A DNA stretch of 64,000 nucleotides from Symploca sp. SIO3C6 (GTDB lineage: Bacteria > Cyanobacteriota > Cyanobacteriia > Cyanobacteriales > Coleofasciculaceae): positions 1-64,000 of the forward strand of contig JAAHHJ010000023.1 of the NCBI GenBank assembly GCA_010692425.1. The letters run 5' to 3'. How positions within the stretch are numbered: position 1 is the first letter of the stretch; each line of letters opens with the position of its first letter. Shown one piece after another: positions 17,369 through 25,210 of the stretch. A program made the translations under genes and the position numbers. Under the pieces are notes generated by a model. That model was not told the DNA's origin. It ran no database searches and worked only from the letters and a program-made list of their open reading frames with translations.

Positions 17369-18835
17369 ATGGATCTAGTTTTACAGAAATTCTTCATGCC
17401 ATTGTTTGAGATCTTCACAACTAAAGTCAGTATTGGCGGTAATTATATATCACTATATGATGTAGTTAAACTAATTTTCTGGTTGCTAATAGTTGTCTTA
17501 CTCTCCGGAGCACTCAGAAATTTCCTCAAGCAAAGATTACTAGTCAGATTGCGAATCGACCAGGCAAACAGAGAAGTTATTGCCACAATTATCAGTTATA
17601 GTACAGGTACTTTTGGTTTTCTTGTTGTTTTGCAAGGTATTGGGATTGATTTGGCGTCCTTAGCGGTTATCGCCGGTGGCTTAGGAATTGGAATTGGTTT
17701 CGGACTACAAGACATAACCAAAAACTTTGTTAGTGGTCTAACTTTACTCTTTGAAAGAACTATCAAAGTTGGAGATTTTGTCGAATTTGATGGTCTTTCA
17801 GGATACGTAAAAGCAATTTCTCTTCGTTCTACAGTTATTCGTACCCGTGAGGGTGGAGATGTATTTGTTCCTAATAGTATTTTGAGTGAAAATCGTATTC
17901 TCAACTGGAGCTATGACAGCTATATAGCTCGCATTCATCTTCCGGTGGGAGTAGCTTATAGCAGTGATCCAGTATTAGTAACCGAAACATTATTAAAGTC
18001 TGCCTATATGGAACCAGCTGTTCTACATGACCCTTCTCCTTTAGTACTTTTTAGAGGTTTTGGAGATAATTCTTTGGACTTTGAACTGCGGGTGTGGGTA
18101 AATAGAATTGATAAAGAACCGGATCTTAGGAGTTCTTTAAACTTTATTATTGAGTATAATTTACGGCAACATGGAATTAATATACCCTTCCCTCAAAGGG
18201 ATTTATGGATAAAAAATCCTGAAACCTTAAATCTGTTAACACGTCCAAGAAAAGAAGCTCAAAATCCCCCCCCATCAGCACCACCACTACAACCACCACA
18301 GTTACCTACGCAAAGCTCAAAACCATTATCTGTTAGATCCTTGCTGCGACTAGTAACTTATTTTGAAAACTTGAGTGACTTAGAAGTACGACAATTAATT
18401 GAAATTGGCTATCGCAAACGCCTAGTACCTTCACAGGTTTTATTTCATGAAGATGAGCCAGGGGATGCTTTTTATATAATTCTTTCTGGATCTGTGGAAG
18501 TTTTTGTGGCTAAGCTTAGTAAACATCTTACTATCCTTGGAGCAGGACAGTTTTTTGGAGAACTTGCTCTCATGTTGGGAATTCCCCGCACGGCGACGGT
18601 TCGCGCTGTAGAAGAGACTATTTTATTTGTAATTAATAGAAAAGGTTTTGAGAAACTCTTACAGGAACATCCAGAATTATCAGAGGTTATTGTTCAAGAG
18701 CTAGGCAAGCATAAAGAAGAATTAGCTCAAAGGCAGAAGCAACTGCGAGATATGGGTTTATTAGATGCGACAGAAGATGACAAAAACCCTGTATCTTGGG
18801 TTCGCAAGAGACTCAAAAAAATCTTTAGTCTTTGA
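17369..18835 (+). CDS. MscS family channel with C-terminal cyclic-nucleotide-binding domain
   Basis: 488 residues from ATG 17369, with AAGGGAAGG just upstream. Membrane helices at about 28-48, 70-92 and the glycine-rich pore helix (ASLAVIAGGLGIGIGFGLQD, 93-112) are followed by the MscS beta domain (KVGDFVEFDGLSGYVKAISL, TREGGDVFVPNSIL). A proline-rich linker (about 300-325) leads to a cNMP-binding domain (330-450) with the phosphate-binding cassette FGELALMLGIPRTATVRA. The architecture is that of bacterial cyclic-nucleotide-regulated MscS-like channels, which open or close with ligand and respond weakly to tension. The final ~35 residues are a charged helix. A promoter with perfect -10 lies upstream, so it is probably a single-gene unit. 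Confidence 0.93.
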   Translation: MDLVLQKFFMPLFEIFTTKVSIGGNYISLYDVVKLIFWLLIVVLLSGALRNFLKQRLLVRLRIDQANREVIATIISYSTGTFGFLVVLQGIGIDLASLAVIAGGLGIGIGFGLQDITKNFVSGLTLLFERTIKVGDFVEFDGLSGYVKAISLRSTVIRTREGGDVFVPNSILSENRILNWSYDSYIARIHLPVGVAYSSDPVLVTETLLKSAYMEPAVLHDPSPLVLFRGFGDNSLDFELRVWVNRIDKEPDLRSSLNFIIEYNLRQHGINIPFPQRDLWIKNPETLNLLTRPRKEAQNPPPSAPPLQPPQLPTQSSKPLSVRSLLRLVTYFENLSDLEVRQLIEIGYRKRLVPSQVLFHEDEPGDAFYIILSGSVEVFVAKLSKHLTILGAGQFFGELALMLGIPRTATVRAVEETILFVINRKGFEKLLQEHPELSEVIVQELGKHKEELAQRQKQLRDMGLLDATEDDKNPVSWVRKRLKKIFSL

Positions 18836-18841
18836 GGAATT

Positions 18842-18930
18842 TGTTCATGGTTCATTGCTCATAGTTTATGAGGTTAGTATTTGATAATTGTGAAATACTT
18901 CCTCAATGAACAATTAACAATGAACTATGA
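18842..18930. repeat. TTCAT-rich inverted repeat between convergent genes
   Basis: GTTCATGGTTCATTGCTCATAG on the left is mirrored by CAATGAAC/AATGAACTATGAAC on the right. The same TTCATAG/TTCATGG units recur at 20306-20328, 32695-32738 and 58380-58450. It fills the gap between the convergent channel and cobA genes. Confidence 0.65.
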
Positions 18931-18934
18931 ACTC

Positions 18935-19630
18935 TCAAAATTCGATACCTGGTTGTGCCTTGACGCCTTGTTCCCGGAAAGGATGCTTAACTAAAGTCAT
19001 TTCTGTCACCAAATCTGCTCGTTCAATTAAGGCCGTCGGTGCCCCTCTACCAGTGAGAATGAGATGAGACTCTGCTGGCTTTTGTTCCACTCCAGCCAGA
19101 ACATCTTCAACTTTGAGATAGTTGAGTTTTAAGGCGATGTTAATCTCATCTAATAACACTAGTCTAAACTCAGGGTTGCCGATAAATTCCAGCGCCTTTT
19201 CCCATGCTGAGTGCGCTTGCTTAATATCTCGCTCTCTGTTTTGAGTTTCCCAGGTAAAGCCTTCTCCCATAGCATGAAACTCTAATTGAGGCGTTTCGCC
19301 TGGTGCTGCTAATGTCCAGTGCTTGAAAGCTTCCTTTTCGGCAGGTTCCCAGGCTCCCTTGATAAATTGTACAATCGCTACTCGATAACCGTGACCAAGC
19401 GATCGCAATACCATACCTAGGGCTGCTGTCGTTTTACCTTTGCCATTACCAGTATTAACAATAATCAAACCCTTTTCTTGCGAGGCTTGGGCAACCCGTT
19501 TTGCCTGCACTTCCTTGCGCCTCTGCATTTTCTGTTGATACTGCTCTGGCGTCAATCCAGAAAATTCTGAACCAGCAACATCATTGGATTCTAAGGGTTT
19601 ATTTGAGGTAGTTTGAGAATAGATATTCAT
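18935..19630 (-). CDS. cobO: Cob(I)yrinic acid a,c-diamide adenosyltransferase (CobA/CobO/BtuR)
   Basis: 231 residues from ATG 19628-19630 (a TTG two codons earlier is less likely). It transfers the adenosyl group of ATP to corrinoid cobalt in adenosylcobalamin synthesis. The P-loop VNTGNGKGKTTAALGM is the family signature; VAIVQFIKGAW, LDEINIALK (Walker B like) and HLILTGRGAP also match. It carries a ~50-residue Gln/Lys-rich N-terminal extension (TPEQYQQKMQRRKEVQAKR) as in other cyanobacteria. A small unrecognised gene lies upstream on the same strand, 80 bases away. No cobalamin riboswitch was recognised upstream. Confidence 0.93.
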   Translation of the reverse strand: MNIYSQTTSNKPLESNDVAGSEFSGLTPEQYQQKMQRRKEVQAKRVAQASQEKGLIIVNTGNGKGKTTAALGMVLRSLGHGYRVAIVQFIKGAWEPAEKEAFKHWTLAAPGETPQLEFHAMGEGFTWETQNRERDIKQAHSAWEKALEFIGNPEFRLVLLDEINIALKLNYLKVEDVLAGVEQKPAESHLILTGRGAPTALIERADLVTEMTLVKHPFREQGVKAQPGIEF

Positions 19631-19709
19631 GAACAATGACTAGAAAGACAAGGGTAAGGATTGAAAAAATATGCAATAACTTGCTAGCAAACTCCTAGGA
19701 GAGTCTAAG

Positions 19710-20078
19710 CTAGCTTAGCCAAGAGTCATTCCACTCTGGTTGTTCCTTCTCCGCAAGCAAGCGCTCTTGAGTACTCAGATTATGCCGTATTTCAGGCCTT
19801 TGTACATTCTCCATCCAGGAATAATCCCAACAAGGCGGCTCTAGCTCCTCAATCAGGCAAGCCATATCTCCCCGATAGTTCTGATTAATTTTTATGGCTT
19901 TGAGCTGCAAGCGGGTAGGTACATAACTCAAGTGAACCGGTAGTCCATGCCTTAGCATAAATTCAGCCAATTGCTCCGAATGTATGTAAATTCCTTCATT
20001 GTGAAGGCGCTGCAAGATCTCCTCAAAAGTATGCCAACGTTGAGATTTTGGTGACTGAGATGACGACTCCATGGGCAT
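19710..20078 (-). CDS. Conserved hypothetical protein
   Basis: 122 residues from ATG 20076-20078. Helical N-terminal half (WHTFEEILQRLHNEGIYIHS then EQLAEFMLRHGLPVHLSYVP) and Trp-rich C-terminal half (PPCWDYSWMENV, EWNDSWLS). It is soluble, with no cofactor motif. I recall similar short proteins in cyanobacteria but no function. It could share a transcript with cobO downstream. Confidence 0.65.
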   Translation of the reverse strand: MPMESSSQSPKSQRWHTFEEILQRLHNEGIYIHSEQLAEFMLRHGLPVHLSYVPTRLQLKAIKINQNYRGDMACLIEELEPPCWDYSWMENVQRPEIRHNLSTQERLLAEKEQPEWNDSWLS

Positions 20079-20278
20079 TAGTAAGAGTCAATTGTTTTAT
20101 CAAGCTAATTTAGTAAAGGTGCTTTCCAAGTCGCTAGCGATTTATAAATCAAGCTCTATAATATCAGGCAAAATAGCAGTCGTTCCAGGAAATATCAAAC
20201 AGCAATCTGTAAATTTAGTCATCAATGCTGCTATACTTCCCTGTTGTGATTGCTACGAGGGTCTCACAATCAGCCATG

Positions 20279-20305
20279 TTTGCGCAGCATGCGCATAGCG
20301 CGTAC
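20279..20305 (-). repeat. REP-like 27-mer GTACGCGCTRCGYGCAKGCT..., copy 1
   Basis: On the minus strand it reads GTACGCGCTATGCGCATGCT then GCGCAAA. Nearly the same 27 bases occur at 32739-32765 and 58366-58392. All three copies are next to TTCATAG/TTCATGG heptamers and outside genes. Confidence 0.8.
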
Positions 20306-20322
20306 CATGAACTTCATGAACT

Positions 20323-22038
20323 ATGAACCAGCAACCGCCCAACCCTAGAGTCGAGGATCCCCAAGCAGCAGAAGCTCTATTGAGAGCTATGACTCAGGAT
20401 GTTGAAAAACTGCGGCAAAATCTTCTAGTTGGTTTATCTGATGATATTGAACGACTCAGGAAGGAAAAATCTCTACTGATTGAGGAACTCGAAAATCTAC
20501 AACAGGAGCGTCAGCAGCAAATTCTCCAACAGCAACAGCTAATTCAACAAATTGCCCCAGCGTTGGCAAACCAGTTAACTGAACTGATTATACAACGGCT
20601 CAATCAGCTGACAGACTCCTTGCAAGTCAAGGATCTAGAACCAACTTTATCCGGAAAAAGCAGCCACAAGCAGTTGCCTAGTTTAAATACAACTGACTAT
20701 AACGAGAATGCTCACCAATTACTTGCCTCTTTAGATTCTACCCTCAGAACCACTTTTAGGACTCTGCAACAAGACCTCAGTAGCTATCAAAGTTCCCTTT
20801 CTCGGCAATTAGGCCAGATGCACACCCTTGAACAGCAAGGGGAAACTTTTTTAAGGATACTAGTCAATCGTATCCGAGAAGCAATTGAGGCTGACTCATC
20901 TGCACTGGAAAATACCTCAAAGACGTCTTTAGTAACACCCCATCTTCATCCCTCACCACAAACCGGTAACGAAGAGAATCTCTCTGAGAATTATCAACAA
21001 TCAGTGCCAGCACTGACACTTGTGCAATCCCCAGAGTCTGTGGTTGCATTTCCAGAGTCCCAACCTCCAGCACCAAAAGCTTGGAAACAACCAATGGGAT
21101 TGTTGTTGCTTTTGTTTTCCTGGTTAGCGCTTTCTCTAGAATATGTAGTTATTAACGTAGTTTTCAATAAGTCACTACTGTTTGGGAATTGGGAATTGGG
21201 AGGATTTTTGTCTTTAGGAATAGGTAATGTATTACTTGTCCTGTGGTTAAAGATGCTGTTGGTGGTGCCGCTGATGGCAATTGTGGGGACTCGACTCTAT
21301 CCATCAATGCAGCGGGAGATCAAAGAATTTGCTCAATTAAACAACTGGTTAAGTTGGGGTAGGTTTATCGGCAGTGGCTGGTTATGGTTTTTGTCACAAG
21401 TACTAATTTATTTGGCTTTGGCTTCAATTTCTCCAGGGGTTGCTATGACCATTTTCTTTATGTATCCACTAGTTACCTTAGTGTGGATCTGGGTAAGATT
21501 TGGTGCTCGTCCCAATTTATTGCGCAGTCTGGTAATTTTGGGTATTTTGGCAGGAGTTACCATCAGTGCCTTTGGCAGTAGTAGTCTTTCTAGACTAGGT
21601 TTTACCGCTGCTGTTAGCTCTGCTATTGCCTTTCCCTTATCTTTAATCCTGATGCCAAATATTAGTAGAAAACTAAATATCATTCCTTTCGGCTGGATTA
21701 ACTGTGTGATTATTCTTGTCTTTTCTACCCTCACTCTAGTGTTACCATTACCAGAATCCTGGGGTTTCACTATCTCTAAAATCATAGATTGGCGATATTT
21801 GATTGTACTGAGTCTAGTCTTAGGAATAACTACACTCACACATTCTATACTGAACAATCTTGGCATCAGAATGATTGGTGAATCTCCAGCATCAATTCTG
21901 GGAGCAGTAGTACCAGGAACAACAGCATTTTTGGCATGGGCAATAATGGCAAGAGCAATGTCTGGAGAACAAATCTTGGGAATGCTATTAGTTATCTTGG
22001 GATGTGCCACCCTGAGTTTGGAACAGTTGCGCCGTTAA
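20323..22038 (+). CDS. DMT/EamA-type transporter with N-terminal coiled coil
   Basis: 571 residues. Residues 10-85 form a strong coiled coil (LRKEKSLLIEELENLQQERQ and a Gln-rich stretch), 85-255 are a polar linker, and from about 259 there are roughly ten membrane helices of the EamA drug/metabolite transporter fold (LGGFLSLGIGNVLLVLWLKM, LIYLALASISPGVAMTIFFM, PASILGAVVPGTTAFLAWAI). It should export an unknown small molecule across the inner membrane; the soluble half may oligomerise or tether a partner. The ATG at 20323 lies within a TTCATGAACTATGAAC repeat and has no ribosome site, so the ATG at 20389 (MTQDVEKLRQN) is an alternative. Stands alone. Confidence 0.85.
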   Translation: MNQQPPNPRVEDPQAAEALLRAMTQDVEKLRQNLLVGLSDDIERLRKEKSLLIEELENLQQERQQQILQQQQLIQQIAPALANQLTELIIQRLNQLTDSLQVKDLEPTLSGKSSHKQLPSLNTTDYNENAHQLLASLDSTLRTTFRTLQQDLSSYQSSLSRQLGQMHTLEQQGETFLRILVNRIREAIEADSSALENTSKTSLVTPHLHPSPQTGNEENLSENYQQSVPALTLVQSPESVVAFPESQPPAPKAWKQPMGLLLLLFSWLALSLEYVVINVVFNKSLLFGNWELGGFLSLGIGNVLLVLWLKMLLVVPLMAIVGTRLYPSMQREIKEFAQLNNWLSWGRFIGSGWLWFLSQVLIYLALASISPGVAMTIFFMYPLVTLVWIWVRFGARPNLLRSLVILGILAGVTISAFGSSSLSRLGFTAAVSSAIAFPLSLILMPNISRKLNIIPFGWINCVIILVFSTLTLVLPLPESWGFTISKIIDWRYLIVLSLVLGITTLTHSILNNLGIRMIGESPASILGAVVPGTTAFLAWAIMARAMSGEQILGMLLVILGCATLSLEQLRR

Positions 22039-22072
22039 GGGAGCTTCTTAAGTAAAGAGAAGCCCATGTTCT

Positions 22073-23149
22073 TTAGATATGAGAAGCATCACCAAATAAC
22101 TGCTGCATAGCTTCGGTGTAAGGCTGCAATAGAAGCATCTGTTCTGGCTTCATACGTACCCGAAATTCATCTATTAGCAGTGGCACGATTTGTTCAACTA
22201 ATTCCCAGTCAACATCAATACTAGGAAAAACCAAAACACATAACGGTAGCAGCTCCTTTTCTATTGCAGCCATACTATCTTCTAAAACACATAACCAGAG
22301 ATAAGCTTGGAACATTTCTATATCTCGGATGCTTGAGGCTTTTACTCCTTGTTCATTTAACTTGCCCCTGCGACTACGATGATTGGGGTACATTTGGCAG
22401 GCTCGACGATGTACGTTAACGGCAATTTCTCCAGATGCTGGTAATATCTGTTGGACAAGGGCTAATTTACGTGAGCCAGGAGTGTGTTGAGCCGCAGCCT
22501 CACAAACTCTCTGCCAGGGGATACAGACTTGCTCTTCTACAAACTTGAAATAGGGGCTTAGTAGCACTTGCTCCGACAGTTGTAGTTGATTGAGAATAAA
22601 GGTAGTGCTGAAATGAAATTGTGTAGAAACAAAACCAATTGCGCGTCGATCTCCTGTTGATAAATGCTCTATCCGTAATTGTTCTATTTTCGGTTGAAGT
22701 TCTCGAAAAACTTGTTGCACTGTTGGCAGTCTAACTACAGGCGTTACCCACTGCTTAAAGAAGTCTCCAGAGATATTGACAGCACTTAAAAATACTTTTT
22801 CTGTGTTGGAAATTGAGGCAGGTAAAGATAGAGGTGGTTGCTGCTTATAAATTTCCATCAAGTGATGGTAAATCTGCTGAATATACTGGGATAGATGTTT
22901 ATAATCAGTTAATTTCACAATATTGGGTATATAGGAAAAAATAATATTACTCCTAATCCCAGCAATCTCACATTTTAAATCTAGTAATCTCTGTACCTCA
23001 CTAGCAGTTTTTTCTCTGCCTTTTGAGGATGTAAGTTTCATTAATTCATGAAAATTTATTTTGTCTTCCTTTAAGGTGAGCGTTGAAAAGTCAGGTGTAT
23101 AGCGTGCTTGCCAAGAATTGATTAGGTGGTTAGCAGTAATATTGTGCAT
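22073..23149 (-). CDS. Unrecognised protein, downstream member of a tandem paralogous pair
   Basis: 358 residues from ATG 23147-23149. It aligns throughout with the product of 23666-24748. Shared blocks include ARYTPDFSxLT, a GRxxTAxEV motif, SNIxFSYIPNIVxL, GFxSTQFHFSTTxIL, LLSPYFKFVEEQVCIPWQRV, PNHxSRRGKL and ASSIRDIEMFQAYLWxCxLE. It is helical, without membrane segments or a known catalytic motif. The strongly conserved SPYFKFVEEQVCIPWQRVC block and the HRRA/RRGKL basic patch are the likely functional parts. I do not recognise the family. A 516-base gap separates it from its paralogue. Confidence 0.75.
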   Translation of the reverse strand: MHNITANHLINSWQARYTPDFSTLTLKEDKINFHELMKLTSSKGREKTASEVQRLLDLKCEIAGIRSNIIFSYIPNIVKLTDYKHLSQYIQQIYHHLMEIYKQQPPLSLPASISNTEKVFLSAVNISGDFFKQWVTPVVRLPTVQQVFRELQPKIEQLRIEHLSTGDRRAIGFVSTQFHFSTTFILNQLQLSEQVLLSPYFKFVEEQVCIPWQRVCEAAAQHTPGSRKLALVQQILPASGEIAVNVHRRACQMYPNHRSRRGKLNEQGVKASSIRDIEMFQAYLWLCVLEDSMAAIEKELLPLCVLVFPSIDVDWELVEQIVPLLIDEFRVRMKPEQMLLLQPYTEAMQQLFGDASHI

Positions 23150-23665
23150 TATTGACTTGTTGTTTTTTGCTAGTGAAATATTAGCTACTTTATAACTTAT
23201 GTTTTTAAGTTATTCATATTTTTTGTTCAAAAAATATCTACAGAAGTATCCCTGACACTCTCACTCCAATAGTGGTGCTAACAGAAGTTAATAAAGTAAT
23301 GAGATAATGAGTAGCTTGCTCATCATCTCTTGATCTTCTAATCTCATGAAGACTGATAATATAAACCCTTTCCAACTTATACAAGGGAAAGTTAGAGATA
23401 TCCGGGTGATCAATTAAAATTTACTAAGTGGTAGATGACTTTACGCGCTTTTAGTAGATGTCAGCGGTATGTAAAAGAGTTAGCTGATAGTTGATCAATA
23501 GCTGCTCCCAAGCAGGAGTTTTTGCTACAAAAAGACTTTGATCAAGTCAATTTGCTAATGCTGATTTGGTATTATCAGCGTAGTCACTGAATGTGATTAT
23601 ACTAAACTTTATGCTCATAGGCAAGGGTATAGCTTTCAAGAGAAATTACTGCTCTCTTGGTCAAG
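23150..23665. other. 516-base gap between the paralogues
   Basis: AT-rich, with no open frame resembling the paralogues and no repeat I could match elsewhere in the window. It is long enough to carry a separate promoter for the downstream copy, but I cannot point to one. Confidence 0.35.
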
Positions 23666-24748
23666 TTATTTCAAGTTCGATTCATAATCAGCAAATATCT
23701 TCTGCATTAGTTTAGTGTAAGTTTGCAATAAACCCATTTGCTGTGGCTCCACACGGGCTTGAAATTCCTCTACTAGCAACGGTATGATACCTTCTACTAG
23801 TTCCCATTGCACATCAATGCTAGGGAAAACCAAGGCACATAAAGGGAGTAGTTCATTCTCTACGGCTGCCATACTCCTCTCTAGAATACACACCCAGAGA
23901 TAAGCCTGGAACATCTCTATATCTCGGATGCTGGAGGCTTGTACACCTGGATGGTTTAATTTGCCCCGACGACTATGATGATTGGGGTAAATTTGGCTGG
24001 CTCGACGATGAATATTAATGGCAATTTCCCCAGATGCAGGTAATAGTTGTTGCACAAGGATTAATCTCTGGGAGCCAGGAAGATACTTAGCGGCTGCAGC
24101 ACAGACTCTCTGCCAAGGAATACAGACTTGTTCTTCTACAAACTTGAAGTAGGGACTCAGTAACAATTGTTCTGCTAATTGTAGTTGATGAAGAATATTA
24201 GTAGTGCTGAAATGAAATTGTGTAGAGAGGAAACCAATAGCACGGCATTCATCTATTGATAAGTATTGTTCTCGAAGTTGTTGTATGCTTGGTTGAAGTT
24301 CTCTGGAGAGCTGTTCTACTTTTGTGAGTCTAACCGCATGGTTTACCCACTGCCTAAAAAAATCATCAGAAACTTCTAAAGCTTCTAAATAGCCTTGTTC
24401 TGCTGCTGAGAAAGAGTCAGGTAAAGTAAGTGGCGGCTGTTGTTGATAAATTTCCAGAACTTTTTCATAAACAACCTGAATAGATTGGGATAGTCGCTTA
24501 GCGTCAACTAAGTTAACAATATTAGGGATGTAAGAAAACAGAATATTACTGTGGATACCCGCAACTTGACATTTAAAATTTAGTAGTTGTTTGACTTCTT
24601 CAGCAGTATTTTTTCTTCCTCTTGGTGATGCTAAATCTAGCAATTTGTAAATATTTAAATGTTTTTCTCTGAAGGTTAGTTTTGAGAAGTCAGGCGTATA
24701 GCGTGCTTCCCAGGCATGAATTAGATGATGAGCTGCTATTTTGTGCAT
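23666..24748 (-). CDS. Unrecognised protein, upstream member of a tandem paralogous pair
   Basis: About 360 residues from ATG 24746-24748 (MHKIAAHHLIHAWEARYTPD), chosen because it aligns with the start of the paralogue; the frame is open 22 codons further upstream. Same length, composition and conserved blocks as the product of 22073-23149, so the pair arose by duplication. Divergence is spread evenly, with the middle (LLSPYFKFVEEQVCIPWQRV) almost unchanged, indicating that both copies are under selection. No signal peptide, membrane helix or named domain. Confidence 0.75.
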   Translation of the reverse strand: MHKIAAHHLIHAWEARYTPDFSKLTFREKHLNIYKLLDLASPRGRKNTAEEVKQLLNFKCQVAGIHSNILFSYIPNIVNLVDAKRLSQSIQVVYEKVLEIYQQQPPLTLPDSFSAAEQGYLEALEVSDDFFRQWVNHAVRLTKVEQLSRELQPSIQQLREQYLSIDECRAIGFLSTQFHFSTTNILHQLQLAEQLLLSPYFKFVEEQVCIPWQRVCAAAAKYLPGSQRLILVQQLLPASGEIAINIHRRASQIYPNHHSRRGKLNHPGVQASSIRDIEMFQAYLWVCILERSMAAVENELLPLCALVFPSIDVQWELVEGIIPLLVEEFQARVEPQQMGLLQTYTKLMQKIFADYESNLK

Positions 24749-25210
24749 CGCTTTGGTAATTTTTTGCCTGATTTTGAGCTGGTTACAAACTAGGAATGAT
24801 GCACTATTTATCAAACTACAGTAATTTTACTGTACAGATTTTATAGGCTCCCACCTCTCTATAGAGGAAAGTTAGATCTATTCAGTTAGGAGAGCATGTT
24901 GTCTCTGTAGTCTCAGTTGAGTGGTAAGAACTAGCACTTTACTGCATTTTAGGTTTCACTACCTTCAATCCAACCTACTACCTAGAGTATTTGCATCCAT
25001 TAAACTTGTGAACTATTGAAGCATTACCTTCTAAGGAAGGTTCTTAGAATCTGCGACCTTAGTGACAGCTAAGTCGTAGAGCTTCAATAAGATGCTACCC
25101 TATGTTGTTCTATATATCTTAAGTAAAATTATAAGCTTATTTGCCAGTAATTACAAGGTTTTTGATTGCAATAAATCAATTAAAGAGTTTTTTGGGGTAA
25201 TAAAAACAAT
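24749..25210. other. 460-base gap, nothing recognised
   Basis: Lies between two minus-strand genes. The part next to 24749 should hold the promoter of the paralogue pair. No repeat or RNA is visible. Confidence 0.35.

Noticed and set aside
20071-20298. 75-codon gene on the plus strand
   Set aside because: Overlaps the start of the minus-strand 122-residue gene and ends in the REP-like repeat; composition looks random.
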